Shown here piece after piece: positions 34,711-44,089 of a stretch of 64,000 bases of DNA. How positions within the stretch are numbered: the first letter of the stretch is position 1; each line of letters starts with the position of its first letter. Source of the stretch: Candidatus Methanoperedens nitratireducens (GTDB lineage Archaea > Halobacteriota > Methanosarcinia > Methanosarcinales > Methanoperedenaceae); NCBI RefSeq assembly GCF_000685155.1, contig NZ_JMIY01000004.1, positions 161,488 through 225,487 on the forward strand, written 5' to 3'. Under the pieces are notes generated by a model. The model was not told where the DNA came from, ran no database searches, and was given only the letters and a program-made list of their open reading frames with translations. The translations under genes and the position numbers were made by a program.

Positions 34711-37671
34711 GTGACACTGGCTGATGTAATAGTGGCCCTTGTCGGCCTTGGTATAATTGTTTTTATGGGCTGGTGGTTCTTCGGCCCAAAGACAGCAGTG
34801 GTGGCCCGCTTAACGCGAGGCGTACAGGAGATCGATATCCTCGTCAAGGAGACCTACCAGCCAAACGTGATTCGTGTGCGCCAGGGAATACCTGTGCGCC
34901 TCAAGTTCAACCGGCAGGAGGGTATCGACTGCTCAAACCGCGTCCTCATCCCTGATTTTGGAATCAGCAAGGCACTTCCGGCTTTCAGGACGACAGTCAT
35001 CGAGTTCACGCCGCAGACCCCGGGTGAGTACCCTTTCACGTGCTGGATGAACATGTACCGCGGAACCATTATCGTGGAGCCGGGGGAACGAGCGGCTGCA
35101 GCGCCGACAGAACCTGTGCCGCAGGAAGTAGCTCCGCGTGCAGATACAGCACCGGCACGGGCGGAGTTCGCCATCAAGCGTGCTGATTGTCCCGGCTGTT
35201 TTGATGCCATACAGGATTACCTTGAGCGCATGCGCGGGATTGAGGCGATACAGATGAACTTCAGCACAGAGCGTCTCACCGCAGCCTATAACCCTCAGCT
35301 TGTCTCTCCAGAGGATATCAGCAAGGCAGTTAGTGATCTTGGCTACGAGGCGAAATTACTGAGTGAAGAGGAAGAGACAAGAGATCTGGGCGTCGTCACC
35401 CGCAGTGACGAGGTGGCGGATGTGACCCGGCGCTTTATCGTAGCCGCCGTGCTCGCAGTGCCCGTGGTGCTGGGCGCGATGCGGGAATTTTTTCCTGCCC
35501 TGGCCTTTGTCCCTACTATCCTCCACAACCCGCTGGTTCAGTTCCTCCTGACGACCCCGGTCGTGGCCTATTCAGGTGCAAATTTCTACCGGGGGATGTG
35601 GGGCACTCTGCGGCGCCGTACTGCAGATATGAATACACTTATCGGTCTTGGCACTGGCGCAGCCTATGTCTACAGTGTGGCAAACACCTTCTTCGCAGGC
35701 TTCTTCATCGCTCTGGGCATCCCTGTGGCAGTTTACTACGAGGTAGTCGTCGCCATCATCGCCCTCGTCCTTCTTGGCAGACTGCTGGAGGCGCGGGCAA
35801 AGGCAGGCACCTCGGCAGCCATACAGCGGCTGATCGGTCTTCAGGCAAGGACAGCCCGCGTGGTGCGCAATGGGCAGGAGATGGATGTGCCAGTGGAAGA
35901 TGTACGGGTGGACGATGTGGTTATCGTACGCCCTGGAGAGAAGATCCCGGTCGACGGGGTGATCAGGGAGGGAAGCTCGACCATCGATGAGTCGATGATC
36001 ACAGGCGAGAGCATCCCGGTCGATAAAGGACCGGGGGATGAGGTGATCGGTGCGACCATCAATAAGACTGGCTCTTTCCGCTTCAAGGCCACTAAAGTGG
36101 GTAAGGATACTGCCCTGGCACAGATCATCCGTCTTGTCCAGGAGGCGCAGGGCTCAAAGGCCCCGATCCAGCGCCTTGTTGATGTGGTCTCGAGCTACTT
36201 TGTGCCAGTCGTTCTTATGGCTGCCGTGGCAACCTTTGTCATCTGGTTCATCCTCGGCCCTGAGCCCGGGATCGTCTTTGCGCTCCTGACGAGTGTGGCC
36301 GTGCTGATCATCGCCTGTCCCTGTGCCCTCGGGCTTGCAACCCCGACCTCAATTACGGTCGGTACTGGCAAGGGGGCAGAATACGGGGTGCTCATCAAGG
36401 GCGGCGAGGCACTGGAGGTGGCGGGAAAGGTGAATGCCATCGTCATGGATAAGACCGGAACACTCACAAAAGGAGAGCCGGCGCTGACCGACGTTGCGCC
36501 TGCTCTGGGCTTTGGGCGGGACGAGGTCCTGTATCTGGCTGCATCGGCAGAGCGGGCTTCCGAGCACCCCCTGGGACAGGCTATTGTCAGGGCAGCGCAG
36601 GCACAGGATATGTCCCTGGCAGAGCCGAAGGATTTCAGGGCAGTCCCTGGCCGCGGTCTTGAGGCTGTGGTTGATGAGCGGCGCGTGCTCGTGGGCACCC
36701 CGCAGCTTCTGGCTGAGCGGGATATTTTCATGCGCGAGCTGGAAGCGCGGGGCGCTGAACTTGCGCTGCAGGGCAAGACGCCGATGTATGTGGCAGTTGA
36801 TGATCAGGCGGCCGGAGTCATTGCCGTTGCAGACACCATGAAGCCCAATGCAGCCGCAGTGGTACAGCGCCTGCGGGATCTTGGCCTTGAGGTCTGGATG
36901 CTGACAGGCGATAACAGGCGAACTGCCGAGGCTATCGCGCGCCAGGTGAGCATTGCTTCTGATAAGGTGCTGGCAGAAGTGCTCCCGGAGCACAAGGCGC
37001 AGAAGGTGGCGGAGCTGCAGCGCCAGGGCAAGGTGGTGGCCATGGTCGGAGATGGAATAAACGATGCCCCGGCACTCGTCCAGGCTGATCTTGGCATAGC
37101 CATAGGCACGGGTACAGATGTGGCCATTGAGTCGGGCGATATCACCCTGATCTCAGGGGATGTGCAGGGCGTGCTGATTGCGGTCGAGCTCTCAAGGGCA
37201 ACGATGAGCAACATCAAGGGAAACCTCTTCTTTGCCTTCGTCTACAACACCCTGGGCATCCCCATCGCCGCAGGAGTGCTCTACCCTTTCTTTGGTATTC
37301 TGCTAAGTCCAATAGTCGCTGCCGCGGCCATGGCCCTATCCTCTGTTTCAGTGGTCACCAATGCCCTGCGCCTGAGAGGCTTCCAGCCGCGCCGTGAGCC
37401 GGTAGCGCACAGGGAGGTGACCGCGGTCAGCCACGGGGAGCCAGCCGAACTCCCGGAGGGGGAATTACCCAGGGGACCTGTACCAGAGGAGCGCGGAGGC
37501 TGGCGGCCAAAGCAGGCACAGGTTGAAGATCCGGTCTGCCACCGCACGGCCAACCCACGGGACATGGCAGCCTATATGCATCACAGGGGCAGGGTATATT
37601 ACTTCTGCTCCCAGGAGTGCAAGACGAAGTTCGAGAGCAATCCTGATAGGTATACCACCAGGGCAGCCTAG
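34711..37671 (+). CDS. Copper P1B-type ATPase with cupredoxin, HMA and YHS domains
   Basis: 986 residues, GTG start. Order: one membrane helix (residues 4-24); a cupredoxin-like domain (about 40-125) with paired Cys ([22 protein letters not shown]); an Ala/Pro-rich linker; an HMA metal-binding domain with ADCPGC (about 160); then the P-type ATPase with eight membrane helices, the CPC metal site (about 535), phosphorylated DKTGT (about 578), TGES, and GDGIND (about 780). It ends in a YHS domain ([14 protein letters not shown], about 938-986). It should pump Cu(I) outward. Codon use is richer in GC than flanking genes. The four-part layout is unusual; copper rather than silver or another metal is inferred from CPC. 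Confidence 0.9.
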   Translation: MTLADVIVALVGLGIIVFMGWWFFGPKTAVVARLTRGVQEIDILVKETYQPNVIRVRQGIPVRLKFNRQEGIDCSNRVLIPDFGISKALPAFRTTVIEFTPQTPGEYPFTCWMNMYRGTIIVEPGERAAAAPTEPVPQEVAPRADTAPARAEFAIKRADCPGCFDAIQDYLERMRGIEAIQMNFSTERLTAAYNPQLVSPEDISKAVSDLGYEAKLLSEEEETRDLGVVTRSDEVADVTRRFIVAAVLAVPVVLGAMREFFPALAFVPTILHNPLVQFLLTTPVVAYSGANFYRGMWGTLRRRTADMNTLIGLGTGAAYVYSVANTFFAGFFIALGIPVAVYYEVVVAIIALVLLGRLLEARAKAGTSAAIQRLIGLQARTARVVRNGQEMDVPVEDVRVDDVVIVRPGEKIPVDGVIREGSSTIDESMITGESIPVDKGPGDEVIGATINKTGSFRFKATKVGKDTALAQIIRLVQEAQGSKAPIQRLVDVVSSYFVPVVLMAAVATFVIWFILGPEPGIVFALLTSVAVLIIACPCALGLATPTSITVGTGKGAEYGVLIKGGEALEVAGKVNAIVMDKTGTLTKGEPALTDVAPALGFGRDEVLYLAASAERASEHPLGQAIVRAAQAQDMSLAEPKDFRAVPGRGLEAVVDERRVLVGTPQLLAERDIFMRELEARGAELALQGKTPMYVAVDDQAAGVIAVADTMKPNAAAVVQRLRDLGLEVWMLTGDNRRTAEAIARQVSIASDKVLAEVLPEHKAQKVAELQRQGKVVAMVGDGINDAPALVQADLGIAIGTGTDVAIESGDITLISGDVQGVLIAVELSRATMSNIKGNLFFAFVYNTLGIPIAAGVLYPFFGILLSPIVAAAAMALSSVSVVTNALRLRGFQPRREPVAHREVTAVSHGEPAELPEGELPRGPVPEERGGWRPKQAQVEDPVCHRTANPRDMAAYMHHRGRVYYFCSQECKTKFESNPDRYTTRAA

Positions 37672-38075
37672 AGGAAAACCAGAGAATATCCAATGTACAA
37701 ATTGGATGAGTTTCGTGACGATCTGAGGATTACATATACTTACTGAAAGTATTTAGTATTTCAGTGAAAATCGGTATCAGAGGGTAGATAATATTAACAT
37801 CGAACTAAACGAACTTGTACGAACTCTGGAAGTTCGTTTTGAGTTAGTTTTAAGTTCGTTGTTTAGTTTTCTATATCTTGAAACTGGTTTGTTTGAAATA
37901 GAATGTTTCGATAGAGGTTGTTTTTCTCTTTGTCTTTAGGGTTTTTCAAACCAGAAGATAACCAATTCATGTTAACCCCGCCCTCGGCGGCGCATCCTCC
38001 GGGGTCTGGGGTCGCAACCCCAGCGCCACAAGGCCAGTATTGACCGAACGTGTTAATAGTACGCTCATCTGGTGG
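37672..38075. other. Intergenic repeat-bearing stretch
   Basis: No gene seen. It contains a GAACT/AGTTC palindrome (next entry) related to the core of the MITE-like elements. It also has a GC-rich part at about 37979-38033 with the hairpin CTGGGGT-CGCA-ACCCCAG (38006-38023), which may end the convergent transcripts. Confidence 0.4.
37802..37868. repeat. GAACT/AGTTC palindrome, related to the MITE-like core
   Basis: GAACTAAACGAACTT on the left pairs with AAGTTCGTTGTTTAGTT on the right. The interior repeats GTACGAACT and AGTTCGTTTTGAGTT as in copies at 10924-10998 and 58152-58224. The TATGAA/TTCATA ends are not recognisable here, so this is a diverged or partial copy. Confidence 0.5.
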
Positions 38076-38420
38076 TCAGGTCTGGCGTATAAACTGCCGC
38101 AGCGCCTCGATAGAAGGCGGAGCGCCCGTGAAAGCGCGCTTTCCATTGATAAATATGGTGGGAACAGCCTGAACCCCGTACAGGGCTGCTTTTGCGTAAC
38201 CCTGCGGTGTATCTGTTGAGAGCTCGATTACCTGAATACCCGGCATCTGCACAGCAAGCTGCCTTGCCATCATAAGCGCCCTGGGGCAGTGCGGGCATGT
38301 GGGTGATGTGAATACTTCAACAATAGTTTGCGGTTTTGGCGCTGAACTTTCCTGCTGTCGTTTCATTAGCTCTTCGATCTTCTTCTTTCTTATCCTTGCA
38401 AGTTCATCGTCTTCTGTCAT
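38076..38420 (-). CDS. Thioredoxin/glutaredoxin-fold protein with charged N-terminal helix
   Basis: 114 residues. The start at 38420 is chosen because GGAGAGGAG directly precedes it; the open frame extends 20 codons upstream. The active site is Cys42-Pro-His-Cys45, the cis-Pro is in AVPTIFINGK, and the fold is like the small archaeal redoxins. An N-terminal helix (DDELARIRKKKIEEL), not part of the redoxin fold, resembles the start of PDCD5/TFAR19-type proteins. It may reduce protein disulfides or serve the neighbouring copper system, both being inference. Confidence 0.8.
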   Translation of the reverse strand: MTEDDELARIRKKKIEELMKRQQESSAPKPQTIVEVFTSPTCPHCPRALMMARQLAVQMPGIQVIELSTDTPQGYAKAALYGVQAVPTIFINGKRAFTGAPPSIEALRQFIRQT

Positions 38421-38818
38421 ATCTCCTCTCCTTATCGCGGGATGGATGATATTCTCCTCTATTCTGATATCTTTTATCACGGTTCGGCTGGACAGGGCCG
38501 GGATGTGGTGGAAGGATATATTTCTGCCCGGAGATGTGTGGAAGTAGAAAAGGCTTTACAGGCGAAAAACGATAACAAGAGCTGTACCTTTTAAGTATGG
38601 GGTTATGGTGAATTGAAGTTACCTTAATCCAGTTTCATTATTTAATTTTCATTCACCAACATGAATTTCAATTTGCGTTGGTGATTATGTACGCAATAAT
38701 TATAACTTAAAAAAGGTTGCAAAACCAGTTGAGGCAAAAAGAGCTTAATTATTTGTTCATTTCATTCTGCTCATTAGAAAGATTTATTGTTTCTATAGAA
38801 TATAATAAACAAAAAGTT

Positions 38819-40042
38819 ATGAATAATCCAATAAAAGTTTTATTAATAGGATTTGAAGAATCACCAAAAGCAGAATCTGGTATGCAAATTGAGTTATGTA
38901 GAATAACATTTGAAAAACATGGTTTTAATTATGATTTTAAGGGAAAGCATATAATCCCTTCATTACTTGATTACAATGTTGTATTTGTCAATCTTCCAAA
39001 AATAGGATATAATTCAGCTTCGATTTCTTATTTTTTTGCTAAATACAATGAAATTCCTCTTTTTTTAACGGGAGGAGGAATAATTGTACTAATTTGTCCT
39101 TCAGAAAAAACATATGCAAATACGATTGGGATAGGACCTTATAGTAGTATTAATACTTATTCATTTCTTCCCTTTAAATTAAATAATTTTAACACGCACG
39201 GAGAAACGATAGAACCCAATCTCCAACATCCCCTAAGCACTATCTTAAAAAAATACAAAGTTAGATGGGAATGCTATTTCAATTATGGTAATGCTGAACA
39301 TGTAATTGGACGAAATATGGTAAAATTGCCTGTATCTTTATCAATTCCTTATTCTAATGGATATGTAATTCTAATGCCCCTATTCGAAGAAGATAAATTT
39401 GTACAAGTTCTAAACGACTTATTGGATATAATCAAAAAAAATTATTTTCAAAAGAATATAATCTCAAGTTCTACTCAAACTCCTCTATGGGTAAACAAAT
39501 ATCAGATAAATAAAGAAATTAATCTAATCAAACAGTTTGAGGAAATTAAATCAGAACTTCATCGCTATAACGAGATTAGAAAAATCTTATACACTACTGG
39601 AATAGAATTAACTAAAGCAGTTGCATATGTATTTTCTGAGTTGGGTTTTAAAGTTATTGAAAAAGAACATGAAGGACTTCATGATATTGAAGCTGAGACG
39701 GACAAATTTTTTTCCATAATAGAAGTAAAAGGTCTTAAAGGACATGCTAATGTAGATGACCTAAGACAACTCTTAGATCATCATATAGAAGCATCAAAGC
39801 AAAATGAAGATGTTAAGGGTATCTTTATCCTAAATCATTATAAAGAAGATGAACCATCAAATAGAAAAGAACCTTTCTCGAAAGACGCTATTAGGTTAGG
39901 AACTAAGAATGAATTTTGTATGATGACAACTATAGATTTATTTAAAATTTATTCTCAATACATCGAAGGTAAAATAAAAATTGAAACAATTATTTCCCGT
40001 ATTAAAGAAACTAAGGGACCTCTAAAGAATACATCGATCTAA
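38819..40042 (+). CDS. Amidotransferase-like domain fused to PD-(D/E)XK nuclease, candidate defence protein
   Basis: 408 residues from the ATG at 38819; the open frame runs further back. The N-terminal half (1 to about 225) alternates strands and helices with VLLIGFEESPKAESG, VVFVNLP, FLTGGG and GYVILMPLF, reminiscent of class I glutamine amidotransferase-like (ThuA-type) folds, with no clear catalytic Cys. The C-terminal part has a nuclease-like core: ELTKAVAYVFSELGFKV, then Asp at about 288 (HDIEAE), and EVKG at about 302, as in Mrr-like restriction endonucleases. The gene is strikingly AT-rich against its surroundings, a sign of transfer. The function is inferred, not shown. Confidence 0.55.
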   Translation: MNNPIKVLLIGFEESPKAESGMQIELCRITFEKHGFNYDFKGKHIIPSLLDYNVVFVNLPKIGYNSASISYFFAKYNEIPLFLTGGGIIVLICPSEKTYANTIGIGPYSSINTYSFLPFKLNNFNTHGETIEPNLQHPLSTILKKYKVRWECYFNYGNAEHVIGRNMVKLPVSLSIPYSNGYVILMPLFEEDKFVQVLNDLLDIIKKNYFQKNIISSSTQTPLWVNKYQINKEINLIKQFEEIKSELHRYNEIRKILYTTGIELTKAVAYVFSELGFKVIEKEHEGLHDIEAETDKFFSIIEVKGLKGHANVDDLRQLLDHHIEASKQNEDVKGIFILNHYKEDEPSNRKEPFSKDAIRLGTKNEFCMMTTIDLFKIYSQYIEGKIKIETIISRIKETKGPLKNTSI

Positions 40043-40282
40043 TCCAGGCAAAAATATTTATTGTAATTGAGTAGAGATGTTGTAATGATAATTCCTTAGA
40101 AAATAAACCTATTTTGAAAACTGCATATAATTTTTTGTTACGCATGTTTAAGAAAGACGTCTGAAAGCTTTTCAGATGCATTAGAATACACAAACTTAGT
40201 AGGCATGGTAGTTTTCTTAAGGTAGGTTGTTCGTTTAATAAAAGATTTTAAATAAAATGGGTGCTGTAATTAAAGCTAAACT
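40043..40282. other. AT-rich gap between the nuclease-like and HEPN-like genes
   Basis: No gene seen. TTTAATAAAAGATTTTAAATAAAA near 40234-40257 may supply a TATA box for the next gene, given here only as an approximate region. Confidence 0.25.
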
Positions 40283-40795
40283 ATGATTTGGGATGCGGCT
40301 ATTTGGAAAGAAGAATTACAAAAAGAATTAAATGATTTTTATAAGTTTTCAGTTGCTACAGCAATATCTGAAGATGAATATATTAATTTGAGAGTTGAAA
40401 AATTCTTTTTTGTTTGTGCATTTATAGCTCGCAAGTTAAGTGAAGCAAATAAATTATCAGACGAATTAATCTCCAAAGATTTCAGTTGTATTAAATATCA
40501 AAGAATAAAAGACGATAATATCATTGATTTTCTAAATTGGCATCATTTTGAAAGATTTTATAATCTGGAGGAAGGAGAAAAATCTCTGCTAAAATTAAAA
40601 GAACTTTGCAATATTCTTATTCATAGTTTGATTTTTTGCATTACCACTGATAATAATAACAAGCTATGTGGTGTTTTTATAAACTCTGATTGGAAAAAAG
40701 ATAAATGTTATTATATAGAGCTTAACACTTTTATTGAGTTAATAAATGATATTATTAATGATGTTGTTAGTAAGCATTATAGTCGCTACCATTAG
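40283..40795 (+). CDS. HEPN-like helical protein, candidate partner of the nuclease gene
   Basis: 170 residues, almost all helix, AT-rich like the gene before it. ELCNILIHSL near residues 108-117 resembles the HEPN ribonuclease motif (polar-N-xxx-H), though the Arg that usually starts it is Cys here. The final ELNTFIELINDIINDVVSKHY helix also suits HEPN. No ribosome binding site is visible. It may be an RNA-cutting effector or an inactive HEPN relative. The family is not recognised with confidence. Confidence 0.4.
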   Translation: MIWDAAIWKEELQKELNDFYKFSVATAISEDEYINLRVEKFFFVCAFIARKLSEANKLSDELISKDFSCIKYQRIKDDNIIDFLNWHHFERFYNLEEGEKSLLKLKELCNILIHSLIFCITTDNNNKLCGVFINSDWKKDKCYYIELNTFIELINDIINDVVSKHYSRYH

Positions 40796-40826
40796 AGCCT
40801 TAATCCCACAACATCTCTATCTTTTC

Positions 40827-41017
40827 GGTCAAATATCATACATGCGCCAATCCGCGGGCGCCCCGCCTCCAGGCGCGCGCCGCCAGAGATGCAGTACAAG
40901 CCCGCATCCCCTGATGGGGACGGCACGCCCCGAAGCTTAAGGAGGCGACACTGCGAACTGCGCAGCGTGTGTCCGCCGGGTTAAAATCCCGCTGCGCAGG
41001 TCTGCTCCTCCTGTGTA
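40827..41017 (+). repeat. GC-rich repeat, copy 1
   Basis: It starts GGTCAAATATCATACATGCG, followed by a GC-rich body with CGCCCCGCCTCCAGGCGCGC, GTACAAGCCCGCATCCCCTG and GGGGAC, and ends GGTCTGCTCCTCCTGTGTA. It carries an extra 35 bases near 40966-41000 bounded by CTGCGCAG direct repeats, lacking in copy 3. The reading frame is not kept between copies, so it is non-coding. It stands directly before the radical SAM gene. Confidence 0.75.
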
Positions 41018-41102
41018 AAGACCAAAACAAGTAAGGGATTGAAAGCCGTAGTTCAAGTTAAGTGCAAAAAGAATATAACGATTCAGATGCTTTAGCCCGG
41101 CG

Positions 41103-42602
41103 ATGCGTGTAATTCTTGCCACACCGCCGGAGTACAGGCAATTGACCACCCCAGCCCAGGTGCTTGGTCCTCCGATAGGTCTCCTGTATATAGCCTCTTA
41201 TGCAAGGCATTACGGGTATTTAAGCCGCACAAAAAGTGTACTTGAGGTATTCGATGCCTTCACTCTCCATATGAAACATGAGAGATTTGTTAAGAATATT
41301 GTCATGAAGAAGCCGGATGTTCTGGGAGTCTCAGTAACTTCAAGGATGTTCCCTGTAACAATGGCAAGCCTGGAAAAGATTCACGCCGCTTTGCCCGAAA
41401 CCAGGATTGTTCTCGGTGGAATACACCCTACCTTCATGGCTGAAAATATAGTTAAGACATTCCCGTTTGTCGATTGTGTGATCAAAGGAGAGGCTGAGCG
41501 CTCCTTCTCAGAACTTCTCATTTCTTACTCAGATAACGACCAAGATATTTCGCATATTAGGGGAATTACTGCCTTAAGGGACGATAAGATCATAGACAGC
41601 GAGCCTGACACAATAATGGATATTGACGAGATTCCATTCCCTGCACGGGACCTCGTAGAAGATATCAGCTACGGGTACACATGGAACGGGCTTGATCTTA
41701 CATTTGGAAAATTCACCTCAATAGTGACGGGGAGAGGCTGCCCTTTTGCATGCAACTTTTGTACCAACTGGAGATTCTCTAACAGGCAGCTAAGAATAAG
41801 GTCTGTCGAAAATGTAGTTTCCGAGCTTGAACTCCTCAAAACCCAGGGATACGGGTCATGCGTAATACTCGATGACATTTTTACAGCCGACAAGGAACGT
41901 GTAAAGAAAATATGCGAGGAAATCAAGAGAAGGGATATAGATATCGTACTGTACTGTGAGGGGAGAGTTGATACAGCCGACCCTGAAATGTTCAGGAACA
42001 TGAAAGAGGCTGGTTTCTCTTCAATACTGTTCGGAGTGGAGAGTGGGTCACAAAAAATACTGGATTATTATCAAAAGCATACCACTCCAGCCCAGGCAAA
42101 AATCGCAGTCGCTAATGCAAAAGCAGCAGACCTTCTCGTTATCGGGGCGTTCATTATCGGAGCGCCTGTAGAGACGATAGATGACCTGAAAGAAACACTT
42201 GCACACATATCTGAGCTGGACTTCGATGCACTCGAGGTCAATGCACTTGGAATAGCACCATGGGATATGCTGTATGTAAAAGCCATGAATGCCGGAAAAG
42301 TCGGCAGGGAAGACTGGATGAGGGACCACTTAGTTTCAGATTATTATGATAACCTGACAAAAGAAGATATAGCAAAATGGGTAGAAAAAGCATATTATGC
42401 GTTCTTTAGGACGGATTTTGTTCACATCCTCAGGAGAACTATCAAATTCATTAGCAGTCGTGATGGCAGGAATGCAATAGTAAAGAATCTCATGAATCCT
42501 TATTTATGGCGCCTTGTTCTGGAGCGCGGAAAACCGAGACATAAGATTGAGGAGATTTTAATGCTGGGGACTGAAACAATGCATTCCATCTCGGTGAAAT
42601 AA
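41103..42602 (+). CDS. B12-binding-domain radical SAM protein
   Basis: 499 residues. The N-terminal third (to about 145) is a cobalamin-binding Rossmann domain (PPEYRQLTTPAQVLGPPIG, VLGGIHPTFMAE). The radical SAM core has CPFACNFC (about residues 213-220) for the 4Fe-4S cluster, then LDDIFT, EGRVD and FGVESGSQ. The C-terminal domain, about 130 residues, is of the type that sets substrate choice. Such enzymes methylate or rearrange unactivated carbons in lipids, cofactors or peptides; the substrate is unknown. It lies between GC-rich repeat copies 1 and 2. Confidence 0.85.
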   Translation: MRVILATPPEYRQLTTPAQVLGPPIGLLYIASYARHYGYLSRTKSVLEVFDAFTLHMKHERFVKNIVMKKPDVLGVSVTSRMFPVTMASLEKIHAALPETRIVLGGIHPTFMAENIVKTFPFVDCVIKGEAERSFSELLISYSDNDQDISHIRGITALRDDKIIDSEPDTIMDIDEIPFPARDLVEDISYGYTWNGLDLTFGKFTSIVTGRGCPFACNFCTNWRFSNRQLRIRSVENVVSELELLKTQGYGSCVILDDIFTADKERVKKICEEIKRRDIDIVLYCEGRVDTADPEMFRNMKEAGFSSILFGVESGSQKILDYYQKHTTPAQAKIAVANAKAADLLVIGAFIIGAPVETIDDLKETLAHISELDFDALEVNALGIAPWDMLYVKAMNAGKVGREDWMRDHLVSDYYDNLTKEDIAKWVEKAYYAFFRTDFVHILRRTIKFISSRDGRNAIVKNLMNPYLWRLVLERGKPRHKIEEILMLGTETMHSISVK

Positions 42603-42646
42603 TGCATAGAGTAATACTCTCATAAAAAACATCTCCCCATATCAAT

Positions 42647-42750
42647 GGTCAATTATCGTACATGCGCCAATCCGCGAGCGCCCCGCCTCCAGGCGCGCCG
42701 CCAGAGGTGCAGTACAAGCCCGCATCCCCTGATGGGGATGGCGCGCCAGG
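42647..42750 (+). repeat. GC-rich repeat, copy 2 (short form)
   Basis: It shares the GGTCAATTATCGTACATGCG start and the GC-rich body with copies 1 and 3. It holds a perfect hairpin, ATCCCC-TGAT-GGGGAT, but lacks the later CTGCTCCTCCTGTGTA end. It has two fewer bases in the GCGCGC run, which changes the frame. It lies immediately before the first vapBC pair. Confidence 0.75.
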
Positions 42751-42821
42751 GAGCGACGAAGCGGAGAACAAGAAAGAAATAAACCTATTTAAGCCATTAA
42801 GATCATTGGATTTGTGAGAAT

Positions 42822-43046
42822 ATGAACTCTGAATTAGATTCAACTATGGTTGATGACATGCCGCAAGGCGTTGTAAAGGCAACAATTCAGCTTGCAGTTT
42901 TCAAAGCCAAAAAATCTCCTCTCATCGAGTATATGCAGAAAAACATAAAGAGGGAAGTTGATATTAATGAGGTCAGAAGCAGGCTTGCAAAAATAAGTGG
43001 TTCTCTTTCACAAGAAATAATCGAAGGCAGAGCTGAAAGAACATGA
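42822..43046 (+). CDS. VapB-like antitoxin (module 1)
   Basis: 74 residues, short and charged, whose stop overlaps the start of a PIN-domain toxin (ATGA). The N-terminal half has strand-like PQGVVKATIQLAVFKAKKS; the C-terminal half is a helix (EVRSRLAKISGSLSQEI) of the kind that wraps around the toxin. The family is not one of the best known VapB types, so the call rests on coupling to the PIN gene. Confidence 0.7.
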   Translation: MNSELDSTMVDDMPQGVVKATIQLAVFKAKKSPLIEYMQKNIKREVDINEVRSRLAKISGSLSQEIIEGRAERT

Positions 43047-43477
43047 AGTTCTATTTTCTTGATACAAGCGCGCTTGTGAAGAGGTATCATTATGAAAAAG
43101 GAACGGACAAGATAGATAAGATTTTTTCTGAAGACGATAGGGCAATAGTTATCTCAAGCATATCCCTAATCGAGATGGTCTCCGCGCTTAACAGGAAGAA
43201 GGAAGAGAAAATAATATTGAAGAAAGATCTGGAGATCGTGCTATCAAAATTTTTCCATGATGCAATAAAGGATTTTCTCGTTCTTGAGCTTGATGGAGAA
43301 CATATACAAGATAGCATAACGCTGGTATTGAAAAGAAACATAAGAACTCTGGATTCATTGCAACTTGCGGTTGCTCTCAGCATGAAGGAGCTTAAAGTTA
43401 CTTTTGTCTGCGCTGATAAAAAACTTGTTTCTGTTGCGAAAAAGGAAGGATTGCAGACTATAAATCCAGAAATATAG
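43043..43477 (+). CDS. VapC-like PIN-domain toxin (module 1)
   Basis: 144 residues with the PIN acidic set: Asp of YFLDTSALVKRY near residue 6, Glu of SLIEMVSALNRK (about 39), Asp of RTLDSLQLAVALS (about 112) and Asp of FVCADKKLV (about 129). This is a ribonuclease toxin of the VapC family. It is translationally coupled to the antitoxin upstream. Confidence 0.87.
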   Translation: MKFYFLDTSALVKRYHYEKGTDKIDKIFSEDDRAIVISSISLIEMVSALNRKKEEKIILKKDLEIVLSKFFHDAIKDFLVLELDGEHIQDSITLVLKRNIRTLDSLQLAVALSMKELKVTFVCADKKLVSVAKKEGLQTINPEI

Positions 43478-43520
43478 AGATTTTCTTCTTCATCATTTGC
43501 AGTATACCTTCCGACTTGAC

Positions 43521-43677
43521 GGTCAATTATCGTACCTGCGCCAATTCGCGAGCGCCCCACTTCCAGCCGCGCGCCGCCAGCGGTGCAGTACAAGCCCGCA
43601 TCCCATGATGGGGACGGCGCGCCCCGAAGTGTGGGGAGGCGACACTGCGAACTGCGCAGGTCTGCTCCTCCTGTGTA
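43521..43677 (+). repeat. GC-rich repeat, copy 3
   Basis: It runs from GGTCAATTATCGTACCTGCG to GGTCTGCTCCTCCTGTGTA and matches copy 1 along its length apart from the 35-base extra segment and scattered changes. It is in the same orientation as copies 1 and 2 and lies before the second vapBC pair. Confidence 0.75.
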
Positions 43678-43855
43678 TAATCAACAACAGGCACTTTTCT
43701 TATGTGGTTTTTACCTTTCTAATGCAATTTCGGCAGAAAGTAAACTGATAGAGGAAAAGTGACACTTCAGGTGTAAAGCTGTGGGAGAGGGAAATGTTAT
43801 ATGCTAATTTTACACGACAAAACTTTTAAGTATTACCATTTGGTAATACTCATTT
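43678..43855. other. Promoter region of the second toxin-antitoxin module
   Basis: No gene seen. ACTTTTAAGTATTACCATTTGGTAATACTC (in parts) before 43856 holds GTATTACC-ATTT-GGTAATAC (43829-43848), a perfect 8+4+8 inverted repeat eight bases before the ATG. This fits an operator for autoregulation by the AbrB-type antitoxin. Confidence 0.5.
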
Positions 43856-44089
43856 ATGGAATATAGCAGGATGACAAAAAAAGGGCAGATAACTATACCA
43901 CAGAAATTCAGAGAAATTCTTGGAATTAAAGCTGGCGAGAAGGTACTTTTTGATTTAGAAGATGAAAAGCTGGTACTTAAAAAAGCCCCCCATAACCCTG
44001 TGGCTAATCTCGTAGGTCTTGGAAAAGGCATTTTTGGTGCGGGTTTGGAGTACCAGCATAAAATACGAAGCGAGTGGGAAGAGAAATGA
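43856..44089 (+). CDS. AbrB-type VapB antitoxin (module 2)
   Basis: 77 residues. SRMTKKGQITIPQKFREILGI and GEKVLFDLEDEKLVLKK are the classic SpoVT/AbrB swapped-hairpin DNA-binding domain, followed by a toxin-binding tail with a Gly-rich segment. It likely represses its own promoter through the inverted repeat just upstream. It overlaps the toxin start by four bases. Confidence 0.88.
   Translation: MEYSRMTKKGQITIPQKFREILGIKAGEKVLFDLEDEKLVLKKAPHNPVANLVGLGKGIFGAGLEYQHKIRSEWEEK

Noticed and set aside
40746-40940. Frames inside the GC-rich repeat
   Set aside because: The repeat copies differ by non-multiples of three, so no frame is conserved between them.
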